A stretch of 64,000 nucleotides of DNA from Mycolicibacterium mengxianglii (GCF_015710575.1 NZ_CP065373.1:5022001-5086000); one strand, 5' to 3'. Shown: positions 27,327 to 38,671, counted from the first letter of the stretch. Notes: generated by a model not told the origin, from the letters alone. Made by a program: numbers and translations.

Positions 27327-28748
27327 TCACTCCCTCGGAAGCGTGGACGTGGGTCGGAGGAGTCGGGGGGCGGCCACGGTGATCAAGACTGCCCCGGTGG
27401 CGCTGCCGACAAATGTCAACAACTCGCGGTACATCCCTCCGATCCGGATGAGGTCGAGAATGAAAATGACCAAGACGGCAGCCACGAGAATGCTGCGTTG
27501 TCCCGAACGGCCCAGTAGCCACTCGGCCGCCAGGGCGAGCAAGGCGACCAGCCACCCGGCAAGTACCACTCCGGGCACGAGCAAGGAAACAAAAGACGTT
27601 CCGACCAGGCTGATTGGAATGGCGTCTTCGTAGTGTGGGAAATGGCGCTGCCGGAAGTCGTAGTCGTAGGAAAAAGGCTTGTCGTGCCAGACCGCCCTGG
27701 GGATCGGAGCGGTCAGTACCCGCCCGTAAATCTCCGGCCCCTGGGGACGAGGTTCTCGTGCCACCGCGACAATCAGCGGGTCGAGAAGCGTCTGGTCCAG
27801 AACGAGGGAGGAGAACAGAGACGGAGGCTTTCCTCCGCTTTCCGCATTGTCCACGGCGGCCCGCCGGGAGGTGGTGGCGATGGCCGCCCCCACACCGACG
27901 ACGACTATCAGGGTCACGATGGCGACCGCCTTGACTGAGATGCGCCCGCGTCCGGAGGTTCGACGTGCCCGCGACGCGAGGACCGCAATCAACAACACCA
28001 CCAGGGGCGTCAAGACCTGCTGCCGCCCGCCCGTGAAATAGGGCCCGGCCATGCTGAGCACCAGGAAAACCGCACTCAGACGGCGATGTCCCGCGAGCCA
28101 GAGAGCCGCAGGTGCCGTGATCGCGCAGAATTCGAGCAGGCTCAACGGCGTTGACTCACCGGCCGCAGAAAAGTTTCGGGACCGAATTCCCATGGTCAGG
28201 CCGATAGACAACCCAACCATCGATCCGATCAGACCCAAGACGATTGCTGTACGGAAGCGCAGAGTCTTGCGCAAGGTCTCCTGACGCCGATCGCCTTCTT
28301 CGAGTTGATGTCGGGGCGTGGGTACCGAGCCGAAAACAAGCGCAATGGGCAACGCAAACGCGATCAGTACGACTTGTGTGATGGTCTTAGATCGGTCGAT
28401 CTCGTCGGGCGTCATCGGGATCTTGTCGAGCAGACCGGACCCGGGGTCGAATGCGAGCAGTCTTGGCACGAAGAAGAAAATGATGCCCAGGCCAACGATC
28501 ACCGGCACAACTCCCTGCGGCGACTGCCGCAGCCGATACAGCGCCACACCTGCAGGCAGGCAGAGCATGATCGCCGTCGTTGCCGTCAAGAGCCGGTCAC
28601 TGCCCACCCCCGCGACGAGCCACGCTGCGGCGACTCCCGCCGGGAGCGCCACCATCACCAGGACGACACCCTGAGCGACAGTCACGCGTTCTCGCTCGGC
28701 CGACGGAGGGTCTCCACCCGTGGCGACCAGATCTGAAGAGGTTGTCAT
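27327..28748 (-). CDS. Polytopic membrane protein, Wzy/O-antigen polymerase-like
   Basis: 473 residues from ATG 28748, which overlaps the GT2 stop by 4 nt (ATGA); a GTG at 28754 is an alternative. Ten or more membrane segments are visible, for example VVPVIVGLGIIFFFV and AVAIVTLIVVVGVGAAIA. A large loop follows with PRAVWHDKPFSYDYDFRQRH (about residues 350-385), the soluble loop expected in Wzy-type polymerases. It is followed at once by the Wzz-like gene, the usual Wzy-Wzz pairing. Linkage of lipid-borne repeat units on the outer face of the membrane is the inferred job. Confidence 0.8.
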   Translation of the reverse strand: MTTSSDLVATGGDPPSAERERVTVAQGVVLVMVALPAGVAAAWLVAGVGSDRLLTATTAIMLCLPAGVALYRLRQSPQGVVPVIVGLGIIFFFVPRLLAFDPGSGLLDKIPMTPDEIDRSKTITQVVLIAFALPIALVFGSVPTPRHQLEEGDRRQETLRKTLRFRTAIVLGLIGSMVGLSIGLTMGIRSRNFSAAGESTPLSLLEFCAITAPAALWLAGHRRLSAVFLVLSMAGPYFTGGRQQVLTPLVVLLIAVLASRARRTSGRGRISVKAVAIVTLIVVVGVGAAIATTSRRAAVDNAESGGKPPSLFSSLVLDQTLLDPLIVAVAREPRPQGPEIYGRVLTAPIPRAVWHDKPFSYDYDFRQRHFPHYEDAIPISLVGTSFVSLLVPGVVLAGWLVALLALAAEWLLGRSGQRSILVAAVLVIFILDLIRIGGMYRELLTFVGSATGAVLITVAAPRLLRPTSTLPRE

Positions 28749-29734
28749 CGCCACGCCCCTCGTCTCGCCGTCATGGCGTGGATCCGTTCACGGGACAGGC
28801 GCCACGACCGCAGGTAGTCGCCCAGCCCCGCCGGTCCTGCGTACCGCACGCACATCGCGAGGTAGCCTGCCTCTCCGGCCAGCCAACCGAGGACTTCCGA
28901 TGGGCGCGACGCATGTCGCCACACGGTCAGGCGGTAGTTCGCCATCACGCTGGTCCGCACCTCCGGTGAACGATCCCGGAATCTGAACTTTCCGTCGAAC
29001 GAACCACCTTGGTGGTGAAGAACTTTGATGTTCGGCATCCACCAGGCCGGAATGCCACGTCGCTCCGCCCACCAGAACAAGTCGAGATCCTCGTAATACG
29101 AGTGGTATTCGGGGTCGAAGACGCCGCCTACTTCGGCGTAGCGTTTGGCGTAAAGTGCCCGTCCGAAGATGATGCAGCTGCCGTTCGCCGACGGAACTTT
29201 CTCGCCGGCCGACGGCATCGCAGCCAGTTCCGCGGGCCGGAGCAGCCAGTCCCGGCGTTGGGGGCCCATATCAGCGCTCTGGGCATCCGCTGACGGCGAT
29301 GCAACCGACGGAACGAGGAACGCGGGCTTAGCGAGAGCTGCGGCCGTGGCCTTCATCTCGATGAAGAAGTCGCGGTTGAATTCGAGGTCCAGATTGGCGA
29401 CAACCAAGACCTCGCCGCAGGCAAGCGCGCAACCTCGGTTCATGCCGCCGGCGAAACCGAGATTGTCCGACTCACGGAAGAGCCGAACCGCGACGTGCTC
29501 AGCCGCGGGCGCGGCGCGTTCCAGCTCCTGGCTGGCCGACCGGCCATCCGGACCGTTCTCCACGGCCACCAGCTCGACGCACATTCCCGCCGCAACAGCC
29601 GCCGCTTCCAGCGTTCGCAAAAAGGCTCCTGCGTACCGCTCGTTGCGCCAAAGCAGCGTGATCACCGTGATGTCGGTCTGACGGGGGGCGATGTCGGCCG
29701 GGTGCTCACGCGCATCCGGCAGAGGCCTCAGCAC
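28745..29734 (-). CDS. GT2-family glycosyltransferase (rhamnosyltransferase-like)
   Basis: 329 residues with a GTG start that overlaps the flippase stop by 7 nt. The GT-A fold shows VITLLWRNERYAGAFL at the N terminus, ESDNLGFAGGMNRG (about 90-103), the metal-binding region VVANLDLEFN and the late acidic segment YYEDLDLFWWAERRG (about 215-230), as in dTDP-rhamnose- and galactofuranose-type GT2 enzymes. Inverting transfer of a sugar to the lipid-linked unit is expected. The donor may be a dTDP-sugar, given the RmlA-like gene in the operon. Confidence 0.88.
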   Translation of the reverse strand: MLRPLPDAREHPADIAPRQTDITVITLLWRNERYAGAFLRTLEAAAVAAGMCVELVAVENGPDGRSASQELERAAPAAEHVAVRLFRESDNLGFAGGMNRGCALACGEVLVVANLDLEFNRDFFIEMKATAAALAKPAFLVPSVASPSADAQSADMGPQRRDWLLRPAELAAMPSAGEKVPSANGSCIIFGRALYAKRYAEVGGVFDPEYHSYYEDLDLFWWAERRGIPAWWMPNIKVLHHQGGSFDGKFRFRDRSPEVRTSVMANYRLTVWRHASRPSEVLGWLAGEAGYLAMCVRYAGPAGLGDYLRSWRLSRERIHAMTARRGAWR

Positions 29735-31091
29735 GCCTGCTCCTGCGAAGACAGGCGGGACAAGCTGCGGCCGTCATCCTGGCGACCTGAGTCGACGACC
29801 TCCGATGAAGCCGCCGAATCAGGAACGGTCTTCGACCGTCTGATCCGCTGAAATACTATCCAGGACAACAGGGTTGCGGACACGTCTCCGAACATGATGG
29901 CCGCCGCCAAACCCGTCGCCCCCTGAGTCGAGGACAGGAGTAGCCCCGCGAAGATCATCAGGGGCGCCGTGACGAGTCGGACGTACACCAGAAGCTTGGG
30001 CGCCTCCAGGACCCGGAGGGCAATCAGCGGTCCCACGCCCAGCGCTTGGGCCACCAGGGCGCCGGCGAAAATCAAGCGGATCGACGCAGCTTCGGTCCAG
30101 CTTTCACCGAACAACGCCACACCGAGCCACGGCGGGATGGCAAAAGCCAGCACACTCGCCCACAGCAGTGCCAGAGCCCCCAGGCCTGTCGATGACCAGA
30201 CGGCCAGACGGGCGAGGTGTGCATTGCTTCGCCGGGACGCTGCAGGCAGCAGCACCAACCAGACACCCTGGAAGATGACGCCGAAGAAGCCGTACGGGAG
30301 GTACGCCGCGCGCGCCATACCCAGTTCGAAAAGCGAAGATACCAACGGCATCAACGCGAACAACAGGTAAGCAGGCGCCACCATGAGGCCGTAGTTCCAC
30401 ACCAACGGCATCCCCAGCGTCCGGGTGTTGACGAACCATCCTCGCGCTCCTCGAAGCGAGGGAACAACATGCAGTTGCGCGAGCAGTAGAACACCGGCGG
30501 CCGCCCCGGGAATGAGCCAGGCAGCGACGTAGTGCCACGTCTGGGCGCCGGGCCAGTTCATGGCCAGTATCACGAACGGCACCATGGACAGTGCCCAAAC
30601 CGCGTCGTTGGTTGCGGCAAGACGCGGGCGATCGAGCGCGAAACACGTGACGCGACAGGCGTCTTGCATGATCAGCAAGGGCAGACTCAGTCCAAGCACC
30701 AACAGAACTGACTGGATGTTTCCCCCCGCAGCGAATGCCGCGACGACGCAGCCAGTTCCGATCAGGGAGCCGAGCCACAGCGCCAATCCCAGACACCGCG
30801 GGGCTTCCGCCATGATCGGTCCCGTCGCCCGGCCGAACCGGATCGCAAGTGGTTCGGTAGTCAGTGCCCGGCAAACGCCTATCGTCAGGACGTAGATGAC
30901 GACGCCGATGGAGAAAGCACCGAAATCCTCGGGTGAAACTGATCGGACCACGATGATGGCCAACAAGAAGTTGGATCCGCTCGAGAGCGCCTGGTCGATG
31001 ATCGCCCAGGTGCCCGCGGTGACATAGTGCCGCCCTCGACGCAGGGTTTCCCGCTCAGGGCCCGGCGCATCGGGGAAACCGTCTCGTGCAC

Positions 31092-31095
<4 letters not shown>
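29728..31095 (-). CDS. Polysaccharide repeat-unit flippase, Wzx/MOP family
   Basis: 455 residues with 12 or more membrane segments and little polar sequence between them (for example SNFLLAIIVVRSVSPEDFGA, a typical Wzx N-terminal segment, and LLSWIVFQRIRR at the end). The MOP-family flippases move undecaprenyl-diphosphate-linked oligosaccharides across the membrane. ATG 31095 overlaps the stop of the priming transferase by 4 nt. The C-terminal 40 residues are polar and cytoplasmic. A Wzx-type flippase next to a Wzy/Wzz pair is the clearest sign that this locus makes a polymer by the Wzx/Wzy route. Confidence 0.87.
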
Positions 31096-31725
<630 letters not shown>

Positions 31726-31733
<8 letters not shown>

Positions 31734-32883
31734 GGCTGGCACCTTTCTCCCGAAGTGGAGCGGCCAGGAATTCACGGATAGTGTCGTGAACCCTGGCGAC
31801 TTCCGCTGGGGTGAGCGCGGATCCGCTGGGCAGCGCGAGGCCCGAGGCGAAAAGCCTGTCGGCGTCGCCACGCACGAAGGCGCGGATGCCCGCGAACACC
31901 GGCTGCTGATGCATGGGCTTCCACAACGGTCGCGTTTCCACGTTCTGCGCCGCGAGCGCTGTCTCCAGCTCATTGGGCTTCCACCGCGCCTCGACCGAAT
32001 CCACGACGATGGCGGTCAGCCAGCAGTTGTCCTCGACATCACAATGCCCTTGGAATAGCTGGACGCCCTCGGTCCCACTGAAGGTCTCGCGATACTGCGC
32101 TCGCAGCTGACGGCGGCGCGCGACCATCGACGTGAGCCGCTCCAGTTGGGCAAGACCGAGGGCCGCAAGTACGTTACTCAGTCGGTAGTTGTATCCGATC
32201 TCGGTGTGCTGGTAGTGCGAAACCGGTTGTCGGGCTTGTGAACCAAGATAACGAATGCGCTCAGCGAAGCGTTGGTCGTCGGTGAGTAGCGCGCCCCCAC
32301 CGCTGGTCGAGATGACCTTGTTGCCATTGAAACTCAGGACCGCTGCATCTCCGAACGAACCGGCCGGCCGCCCGACACGTCCAGAACCGAGGGCCTCAGC
32401 GGCATCAGACAGCAGCGGGACCCCCGCGTTCAAACATATTTCCTCGATGGCCTCATAGTCAGCGCAGTGCCCGAGCAGATCCACCGCGATCACCGCGGCG
32501 ATGTCCGATCCTTCTCGCCGAAGCTGATGGAGCGCCTCGTCTAGCAGATCCGGCGACATATTGCCCGTCAGCGGGTCACAATCCACGAAAACCGGGGTAG
32601 CGCCGGTATATACGACCGCGTTGGCGGTCGCCGCAAAAGTCATGGTGGGAACTACCACGTATTTTCCTGGAACGGCGCCCAATTCGAGCAGTCCGAGGTG
32701 CAGTGCGGCGGTTCCGGACGAAAGGGCGACGGCGTACTGCCGTCCACATGTTTGCGCCAGGGCCGTTTCGAACGCGTCCACCATCGGACCCATCGGCGCT
32801 ACCCAACCGGACCGCAGTGCGGCGATGCACATTTCCTCTTCGCGGGCACCGATATCCGGTGCGGAAAGGTAGATCTTGCCCAT
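31726..32883 (-). CDS. DegT/DnrJ/EryC1 PLP-dependent sugar aminotransferase
   Basis: 385 residues from ATG 32883 ([12 protein letters not shown]). The stop of the upstream dehydratase and this ATG share one base (TGATG). The internal PLP lysine is in SFNGNKVISTSGGG (about residue 185), with SSGTAALHL for phosphate binding and LLSDAAEALGS as the cofactor Asp region. The IGYNYRLSNVLAALG segment is characteristic of the family. Enzymes of this kind (PglE and relatives) aminate the 4-keto sugar made by a PglF-type dehydratase, which is the next gene upstream. Confidence 0.92.
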
Positions 32884-34781
32884 CACGCCAGGTACCTCGG
32901 CATCTCGAGGCCGGCCGGTGTCAGGCCGACAGGCGGCGGGCATTCGGCGAGCTCAACGGGCGGGCTGCCCATGGCTCCCGCCTCTGCCGCCATCCACCTC
33001 ACCGCATCACTGTGGTCGCTGAACCGGTCCAATGCGGCCTCCCCTTCGATCAGCGCCAGAGGCGGCACGCTCACGTGGGAGACCAGTGGGTGAGCGGGCC
33101 GGTAGTCACCGGCCTCTCCCGGCCCGAAAAGCTCTTCGTGGAGCTTCTCCCCTGGCCGCAGCCCCGTGTAGACGATCTCGACGTCGTCCCGTTGCGCTCG
33201 GGACACCAGCAGTCGCGCCACATCGGCGATCTTCACCGGTGCGCCCATATCGAGAACCAGAGCCTCACCGCCGCTGCCGACGGCGGCAGCTTGCAGTACC
33301 AGCTGGGACGCCTCGGGGATGGTCATGAAGAACCGGGTTACGTCGGGATCGGTGACGGTCACGGGGCCACCTGCCTCGATCTGCCGCGAAAAGGACTCCA
33401 GCACCGACCCCCGTGACCCCAGTACGTTACCGAACCGCACGCTGAGGAATCGGCCGTTCGAGTGAGTCGCGATGTGTGCGGTCAGACGTTCAGTGACACG
33501 CTTGCTGTACCCCAGGACACTTACCGGTCCCGCCGCCTTGTCGGTCGAGATGTTGACGAAAGTGTCGACTCCCAGTTCCCTTGCCGCGCAGAGAACATTC
33601 CACGTGCCGACAACATTGGTCATCCACGCTTCCAGTGGATACTTCTCCAGTAGCGGCAGGTGCTTCAGCGCTGCGGCATGGATCACCACCTCGGGCCGGC
33701 ATGCCTCGAATACCCGTCGTACCGCGCACGCGTCGCGGATATCGGCAAGGACAGTGTCATCATCGTCGAGCAGGGCCCGCCCGTAGATCGACAGCTGAGC
33801 AGCGTGCAGTGCTGATTCGTCACGGTCCAGCATGATCAACGTCGCGGGGGCGAACCGGTGGATCTGCCGACACATCTCTGAGCCTATGGATCCCCCAGCG
33901 CCGGTGACCAGGACACGACGACCCGTGATCTGCGCGGAGATCACCGCCTCGTCCAGATGCGCTGGAGACCTTCCGAGTAGATCGTCGAGACGGAGATCTC
34001 GTACATCCTGGGACGGCCGCGCACTCCGCACCAACTGTGCCGCGGGCGGGACCACCAGGGCCCCGATGCCCAACAGCGCCGCCTCCGACGAGACGTCCCT
34101 CACCAGTTCGGGATCCGGGTCCGCAATCGCGATCACCACCGCATCCGCTTTGAAACGGCCTACAACAGAGGCCAGATCGCGCCGGGTACCCCGCACCTGC
34201 ACGCCGGCGACGTGGAGGTGTCGCCTACGGGGGTCGTCATCCAGCAGTGCCACGAGCTCATAGGGCATCCGCTCGTCCAGCTGCATCTGCCGTGCCAAAT
34301 TCTGTCCGGTACGACCGGCGCCCAGGATGACGACTTTGCGGCGGTTTGTACCGCCCATGCGGGGCGACCGCCCCACCTTGCGGGCCAGCCAGCGCACCGC
34401 GAACATTCCGCCCAATGCCACCATGCCTGCGAGCACCGGAACGCTGCGCGGCACCAAATATGGCGTCACCACACTGACTGCCAGGAGCAGCACCACAGAT
34501 GAGATCGCCGCAACTGTTGCCAGCGCAACGCATTCCTCGAAACTCGCGACGACATAACGTCGTCGGTAGATTCCCATGACGCTGCCGATCGCGGCGTTGG
34601 TGACCATTGCCGTCCCCGCAAAGATCGCGGTGGGGACTATTCGCACCTGGTCGATGTCGAAGTCGAAACGCACCCAGGCCGCTATCCAGACCGCAATGCA
34701 CCAGACGATGGTGTCCGGAATCCAGCACCGCGACGCCGATACCACCTGAGCTGTGCCCACGGCACGTTCGTAGTAACTCAC
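32883..34781 (-). CDS. Membrane-bound nucleotide-sugar 4,6-dehydratase, WbpM/PglF/CapD type
   Basis: 632 residues from GTG 34781, overlapping the RmlA stop as GTGA; ATG 34796 is an alternative. Four N-terminal membrane helices (about residues 15-125) are followed by a CoA-binding-like Rossmann domain ([17 protein letters not shown], about 150) and the catalytic SDR domain with [17 protein letters not shown] (about 295) and [19 protein letters not shown] (about 410). Large dehydratases of this class usually have Met or Tyr four residues before the active Lys; here the residue is Leu, with a Tyr two before the Lys. Conversion of UDP-GlcNAc to a 4-keto-6-deoxy sugar is the expected reaction. Confidence 0.9.
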   Translation of the reverse strand: MSYYERAVGTAQVVSASRCWIPDTIVWCIAVWIAAWVRFDFDIDQVRIVPTAIFAGTAMVTNAAIGSVMGIYRRRYVVASFEECVALATVAAISSVVLLLAVSVVTPYLVPRSVPVLAGMVALGGMFAVRWLARKVGRSPRMGGTNRRKVVILGAGRTGQNLARQMQLDERMPYELVALLDDDPRRRHLHVAGVQVRGTRRDLASVVGRFKADAVVIAIADPDPELVRDVSSEAALLGIGALVVPPAAQLVRSARPSQDVRDLRLDDLLGRSPAHLDEAVISAQITGRRVLVTGAGGSIGSEMCRQIHRFAPATLIMLDRDESALHAAQLSIYGRALLDDDDTVLADIRDACAVRRVFEACRPEVVIHAAALKHLPLLEKYPLEAWMTNVVGTWNVLCAARELGVDTFVNISTDKAAGPVSVLGYSKRVTERLTAHIATHSNGRFLSVRFGNVLGSRGSVLESFSRQIEAGGPVTVTDPDVTRFFMTIPEASQLVLQAAAVGSGGEALVLDMGAPVKIADVARLLVSRAQRDDVEIVYTGLRPGEKLHEELFGPGEAGDYRPAHPLVSHVSVPPLALIEGEAALDRFSDHSDAVRWMAAEAGAMGSPPVELAECPPPVGLTPAGLEMPRYLA

Positions 34782-35656
34782 TTCTCTGTCCCCCATTGAT
34801 CGAGAAGGCCGAGCAGATAGAGCCCGTATCCTGACTTGTGCAACCGTTCCCCGTGGCCCCGCAGATCGTCATCGCTGATGAAACCCCGGCGCCAGGCGGC
34901 CTCTTCGGGCACGCCGACTTTCAGACCTTGGCGTTCTTCGATGGTGCGAACGTAATTGCCTGCGTCAAGCAAGGATCCGAATGTCCCGGTGTCGAACCAC
35001 GCGGTCCCCCGGGGGAGCACCTCGACGTCCAGTTTGCCGCGGTCCAGATATTCGCGGTTGACGTCGGTGATTTCGTATTCACCACGATCTGAGGGCGTCA
35101 ATGCGCCGGCGATGCCCACCACGTCGTTGTCATAGAAATACAGGCCGGGCACGGCGTAGGCAGATCGCGGAGACTTCGGCTTTTCCTCCAACGAGAGTAC
35201 GTGGCCCTGTTGGTCGAATTCCACCACGCCGTACGCGCTCGGATCCGACACCCGGTAGGCGAAGATGGACCCACCCTCGATCTCGCGAAAGCGACTCAAT
35301 TGCGATCCCATGTTTGGACCGTGAATGAGGTTGTCGCCCAACACCAGTGCCACGGCTTCGGTGCCGATGTGATCTCTACCGATGACAAATGCCTGGGCCA
35401 AACCATCGGGGGTCGGCTGTACCGCATAGGTGATCGCGACCCCGAACTGCGCTCCGTCGCCCAGCAACCGACTGAAAGCGGCCGCGTCCGTCGGCGTGGT
35501 GATGACGAGGATGTCGCGAATGCCCGCAAGGATCAATGTCGACAACGGGTAATAGATCATCGGCTTGTCGTAGACCGGAAGTAGTTGCTTGCTGGTGCCG
35601 ACCGTGATCGGGTTCAGTCGTGAGCCGGCCCCCCGGCGAGGATGATCCCGCGCATA
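34778..35656 (-). pseudogene. rmlA: Glucose-1-phosphate thymidylyltransferase-like (RmlA), frameshifted in codons 8-10
   Basis: From the ATG at 35656 the frame reads [10 protein letters not shown] and stops four codons later. One extra base in the C6 run at 35630-35635 would restore the family start [13 protein letters not shown]. Downstream the protein is complete: [28 protein letters not shown] (metal Asp), [16 protein letters not shown], and [12 protein letters not shown]. RmlA makes dTDP-glucose from glucose-1-phosphate and dTTP. As written the nucleotide-binding loop is out of frame, so activity depends on slippage, on another start that lacks the loop, or on a base missing from this sequence. 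It sits between an epimerase gene and the dehydratase gene. Confidence 0.8.
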
Positions 35657-35749
35657 TCTGTGCCCACCCCTCGGTACCTCGTTATCAGATGTTGTTACAG
35701 ATGAAGTCTGTTGCCACACCGCTCATCTGGGTCATGCCGATTGATCTCG

Positions 35750-36697
35750 TCACGCACCGATGAGCAGAGCCGGCTCGGGCTCGAGCCTGGCGCGCAGCCA
35801 CTGCATGGTGCGCTCGGTGCCCTCGGCCAAGCTGACGTTTGCCTTCCACCCGAGCTCGCTTCCGGACCTGACCCGGTCCCGCGTGCCGAAGGCCCCCCTT
35901 TCGCGCCGCGGACCGGACAGATCTAGTGGCGGCACATCGCTGGTGGCAGTTTGGTCCCCGGTTCCGATGGTGAATGTTCCGGTCGTTTCCAACGGTGCAT
36001 CGGCAGCACACAGGAAGGCTTCGACCGCATCGTCGACGTAGACGAACTCGTGGCGGGGCGCCACCTCTCGCGACACGGCCACAGGTTGTCCGGTGATCAT
36101 CGACGTGCCGAGGCGTGTTATCACACCCCCCGGCCCATGGAGATTCTGACGGGGGCCGTATACCGTCGGCAGCGCCAGACTGATGGGTGCCAGGCCGTAC
36201 ATCTCACCGTATGCGTTCAGGTACATCGCGCCGGCGAGCTTGGCCACCAGATATGGCGACAGTGGATTCGGCTGCGCGTCCTCGAACACATGGCCCTGCG
36301 TGTCGGGATACGAACACTCAACCCCGGCATAAACGACCCTGCGGACACCTGCGCGGCGGCTCGCCTCACACACGTTGAGCGTGCCCAGCACGTTGCTACG
36401 GGCATCGAACTGAGGATCATCCACTGACGTCTGCAGATCCACCTGAGCCGCGAGGTGGAAGATGACATCGGGATTGCTGCCCACCACGATCCCCGTCAGG
36501 TCGGGCGTCTGAACATCACGGCGTAGGAAGGTAAATCGTCCAGGACCTCGCACGTTCAACCGAACGGCCTGAGTGAGATTGTCCAACACGCCACTACGGA
36601 GATTGTCGACGCCGATCACCTGGTGGCCGTCGGCCAGCAGCCGATCGACCAGATTCGACCCGATGAAACCGGCAGCACCGGTGACCAAGACCCTCAT
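35750..36697 (-). CDS. NAD-dependent nucleotide-sugar epimerase/dehydratase
   Basis: 315 residues from ATG 36697 (MRVLVTGAAGFIGSNLVDRL); a GTG 9 nt upstream is an alternative. The extended-SDR signature is complete: TGAAGFIG at the N terminus, IFHLAAQVDL, and the Tyr-Lys in SPYLVAKLAG. The usual YSSGG-like Ser region is replaced by VVYAGVECSYP. PTVYGPRQ and HEFVYVDDAV resemble UDP-glucose 4-epimerases and UDP-glucuronate epimerases. It lies 27 nt after glmS and precedes rmlA. Confidence 0.87.
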   Translation of the reverse strand: MRVLVTGAAGFIGSNLVDRLLADGHQVIGVDNLRSGVLDNLTQAVRLNVRGPGRFTFLRRDVQTPDLTGIVVGSNPDVIFHLAAQVDLQTSVDDPQFDARSNVLGTLNVCEASRRAGVRRVVYAGVECSYPDTQGHVFEDAQPNPLSPYLVAKLAGAMYLNAYGEMYGLAPISLALPTVYGPRQNLHGPGGVITRLGTSMITGQPVAVSREVAPRHEFVYVDDAVEAFLCAADAPLETTGTFTIGTGDQTATSDVPPLDLSGPRRERGAFGTRDRVRSGSELGWKANVSLAEGTERTMQWLRARLEPEPALLIGA

Positions 36698-36724
36698 GAA
36701 GTACACACCTGTCGGTTCATCTGT

Positions 36725-38509
36725 TCACTCCACGGTCACTGACTTCGCGAGGTTTCGGGGTTTGTCGACGTCGTTACCCCGAGCCAGCGCCAGTGTGCGG
36801 GCGAGGATCTGCATCGGAATCACACTGTCGATGGGTCCCCACGGTCCAATAGAACTGCGCCGCAACGGGATCTCGCTTCCAGCAGGACCGATACCGACGA
36901 TGCGCCCACCCCTTGCCGCCACCTCGGCGATGTTGGCGGCGAGCTTGGGGTCGCCGTTGTCGATGACAATCACCGGGGTTCCGTCTCCGACCAACGCAAG
37001 TGGCCCGTGCTTGAGTTCACCGGCGGGATAGTGTTCAGCCCAGCGGTACGTCAGTTCCTTGAGCTTGAGCGCGCCTTCAGCCGCGTACGGCAGACCGGAA
37101 CCCCTGGCGATGAACAGGAAGCCGGTGGCCGCCCAGAACTCCTCGGCGATCGGTGGCACGAGGCACTTCGCCGCAGTGCCCGCCGCGCTGATCTGTTCTG
37201 GCACCTGCTTCAGCTCGTCAACCAGAGCAGCTGCCTCGATGGTGGACAATCGTTTTGTCGCCACGAGCGCCGACATCATCATCGCTGCACCGGCAATGAC
37301 CTGGCACACGAACGTCTTTGTGGCGGCGACACCGATCTCCGGCCCGGCGGCGCAACTGACGAATGCATCCGCATACCGGGCCAGGGTCGAATGTGGGTTA
37401 TTGGTGAGCGCCAGGACTGGCCCATCGCTGGGCCGGGTTTCGAGAGCTCGTAACACATCGGCTGTTTCGCCGGACTGGCTGACGGCCAGACACAACGTTC
37501 CGGGTTCGACGACCTCATCGGCGGCCTCACTTGCGACGGTGAGTGTCACCGCCACACCACCGAGCCGACGGGCCAGATTGGCGATCACGCGGCCTGCATT
37601 CAGGGAAGTGCCGCAGCCGAGGATCTGCAACCGGTCAAACGGGGCCAAACCCAGATCGCTCCAGAGCGTCCCGTTGACCACCTTGCCGCTGAGCTCGTCG
37701 AGCACTCGGGCTGCGGCCGTCGGCTGTTCGTCGATCTCCTTGGCCATGTAGTCCACGTAGCCGTTCAACTCGGTGTCGGCACCCCGCCAACTGCATCTGG
37801 CCATCACCGGAGCCTCTGAACGACCGTTGAGGTCCCGGTGCCCGTCGGCTTCGGTCAGCTCCACCACATCACCGTCTTGAAGCACCCGGAATTCGTCGAC
37901 CCAGTCGGCGACTGCTGCGATATCACTCGTTGCGAAGTCGCCATGTCCGGTGTGCGCCACGAGCAGGGGGGACCGGTTCGCAGCGACGACGAGCCGGCCG
38001 GTGTGCTCCTCGAGAACCGCTATCGCCCAGGACCCCACAACCGCAGCGAGTGCCGATTCGACTGCGGCGGCGAGATCGTCGACGGTTTTGCGCCGGTCCT
38101 CGATGAGATGGCACAAGACCTCGCTGTCCACTGTCGACCTGAACAAGTGCCCGGTTCTTTCGAGAGCGCCCCGAAGCTCGTCAGCGTTCTCGATGATTCC
38201 GTTGTGCACCACCGCGATACGGCCGGTGCAGTCGAGGTGCGGATGCGCGTTGTCTTCGGTGACTGAACCGTGAGTCGCCCACCTGGTGTGTCCGATTCCC
38301 AGACCGTCCAACTTCGGACCGCGCCAGCAGCTGACCAATTGATCCAGTGAACCGATACGCCCCACCGTACGAAGCCTCGCCACACCGCCGGTATCCGTGC
38401 GAACCGCCACCCCCACCGAGTCATAACCGCGGTACTCCAGCCGCCGAAGAGCTGCCAGGAGGTAGTCGATCGCAGGTGCATGCGTTCGGCAGGCGATGAT
38501 GCCGCACAT
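36725..38509 (-). CDS. glmS: Glutamine-fructose-6-phosphate aminotransferase (isomerizing), likely island-specific copy
   Basis: 594 residues beginning MCGIIACRTH, so the nucleophile is Cys2 after Met removal; an upstream frame to 38569 would block this N-terminal Cys and is rejected. The glutaminase domain has RRLEYRGYDSVGVA, HTRWATHG and HNGIIENADELR. Two SIS domains follow (ILGCGTSLNAGRV, SQSGETADVL) and the protein ends DKPRNLAKSVTVE, as GlmS does. It makes glucosamine-6-phosphate, the precursor of UDP-GlcNAc. Mycobacteria need a housekeeping glmS elsewhere, so a copy inside a glycan operon suggests dedicated supply. It is the first gene of the long operon, downstream of a repeat element. 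Confidence 0.92.
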   Translation of the reverse strand: MCGIIACRTHAPAIDYLLAALRRLEYRGYDSVGVAVRTDTGGVARLRTVGRIGSLDQLVSCWRGPKLDGLGIGHTRWATHGSVTEDNAHPHLDCTGRIAVVHNGIIENADELRGALERTGHLFRSTVDSEVLCHLIEDRRKTVDDLAAAVESALAAVVGSWAIAVLEEHTGRLVVAANRSPLLVAHTGHGDFATSDIAAVADWVDEFRVLQDGDVVELTEADGHRDLNGRSEAPVMARCSWRGADTELNGYVDYMAKEIDEQPTAAARVLDELSGKVVNGTLWSDLGLAPFDRLQILGCGTSLNAGRVIANLARRLGGVAVTLTVASEAADEVVEPGTLCLAVSQSGETADVLRALETRPSDGPVLALTNNPHSTLARYADAFVSCAAGPEIGVAATKTFVCQVIAGAAMMMSALVATKRLSTIEAAALVDELKQVPEQISAAGTAAKCLVPPIAEEFWAATGFLFIARGSGLPYAAEGALKLKELTYRWAEHYPAGELKHGPLALVGDGTPVIVIDNGDPKLAANIAEVAARGGRIVGIGPAGSEIPLRRSSIGPWGPIDSVIPMQILARTLALARGNDVDKPRNLAKSVTVE

Positions 38510-38607
38510 CACTCGGCCTCCTTGACGCCGCCGGCGTGCACTGTTGTCGATGTGTTCGCCACGCGACACCCACTTCGACTCAGAGCGAACTCGATTGATA
38601 CCACTCC

Positions 38608-38647
38608 ACTATCGGTGGCAACGTTGTTCGCGTACATGGACCATCGG
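38608..38647 (-). promoter_or_regulatory. Repeated promoter element upstream of glmS operon (copy 1)
   Basis: CGTACATGGACCATCGG at 38631-38647 is identical to a site at 40976-40992, and both have ACTATCGG 15-16 nt to the left (38608-38615 here). Read on the transcribed minus strand the element is CCGATGGTCCATGTACG, 15 nt, CCGATAGT, so two CCGAT half-sites repeat about three helical turns apart. It lies about 100-140 bp before the glmS ATG and directly after a LuxR-type regulator gene. An operator or activator site is inferred. Confidence 0.55.
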
Positions 38648-38671
38648 GGCCAATTTCGCCTGGACCACGAT

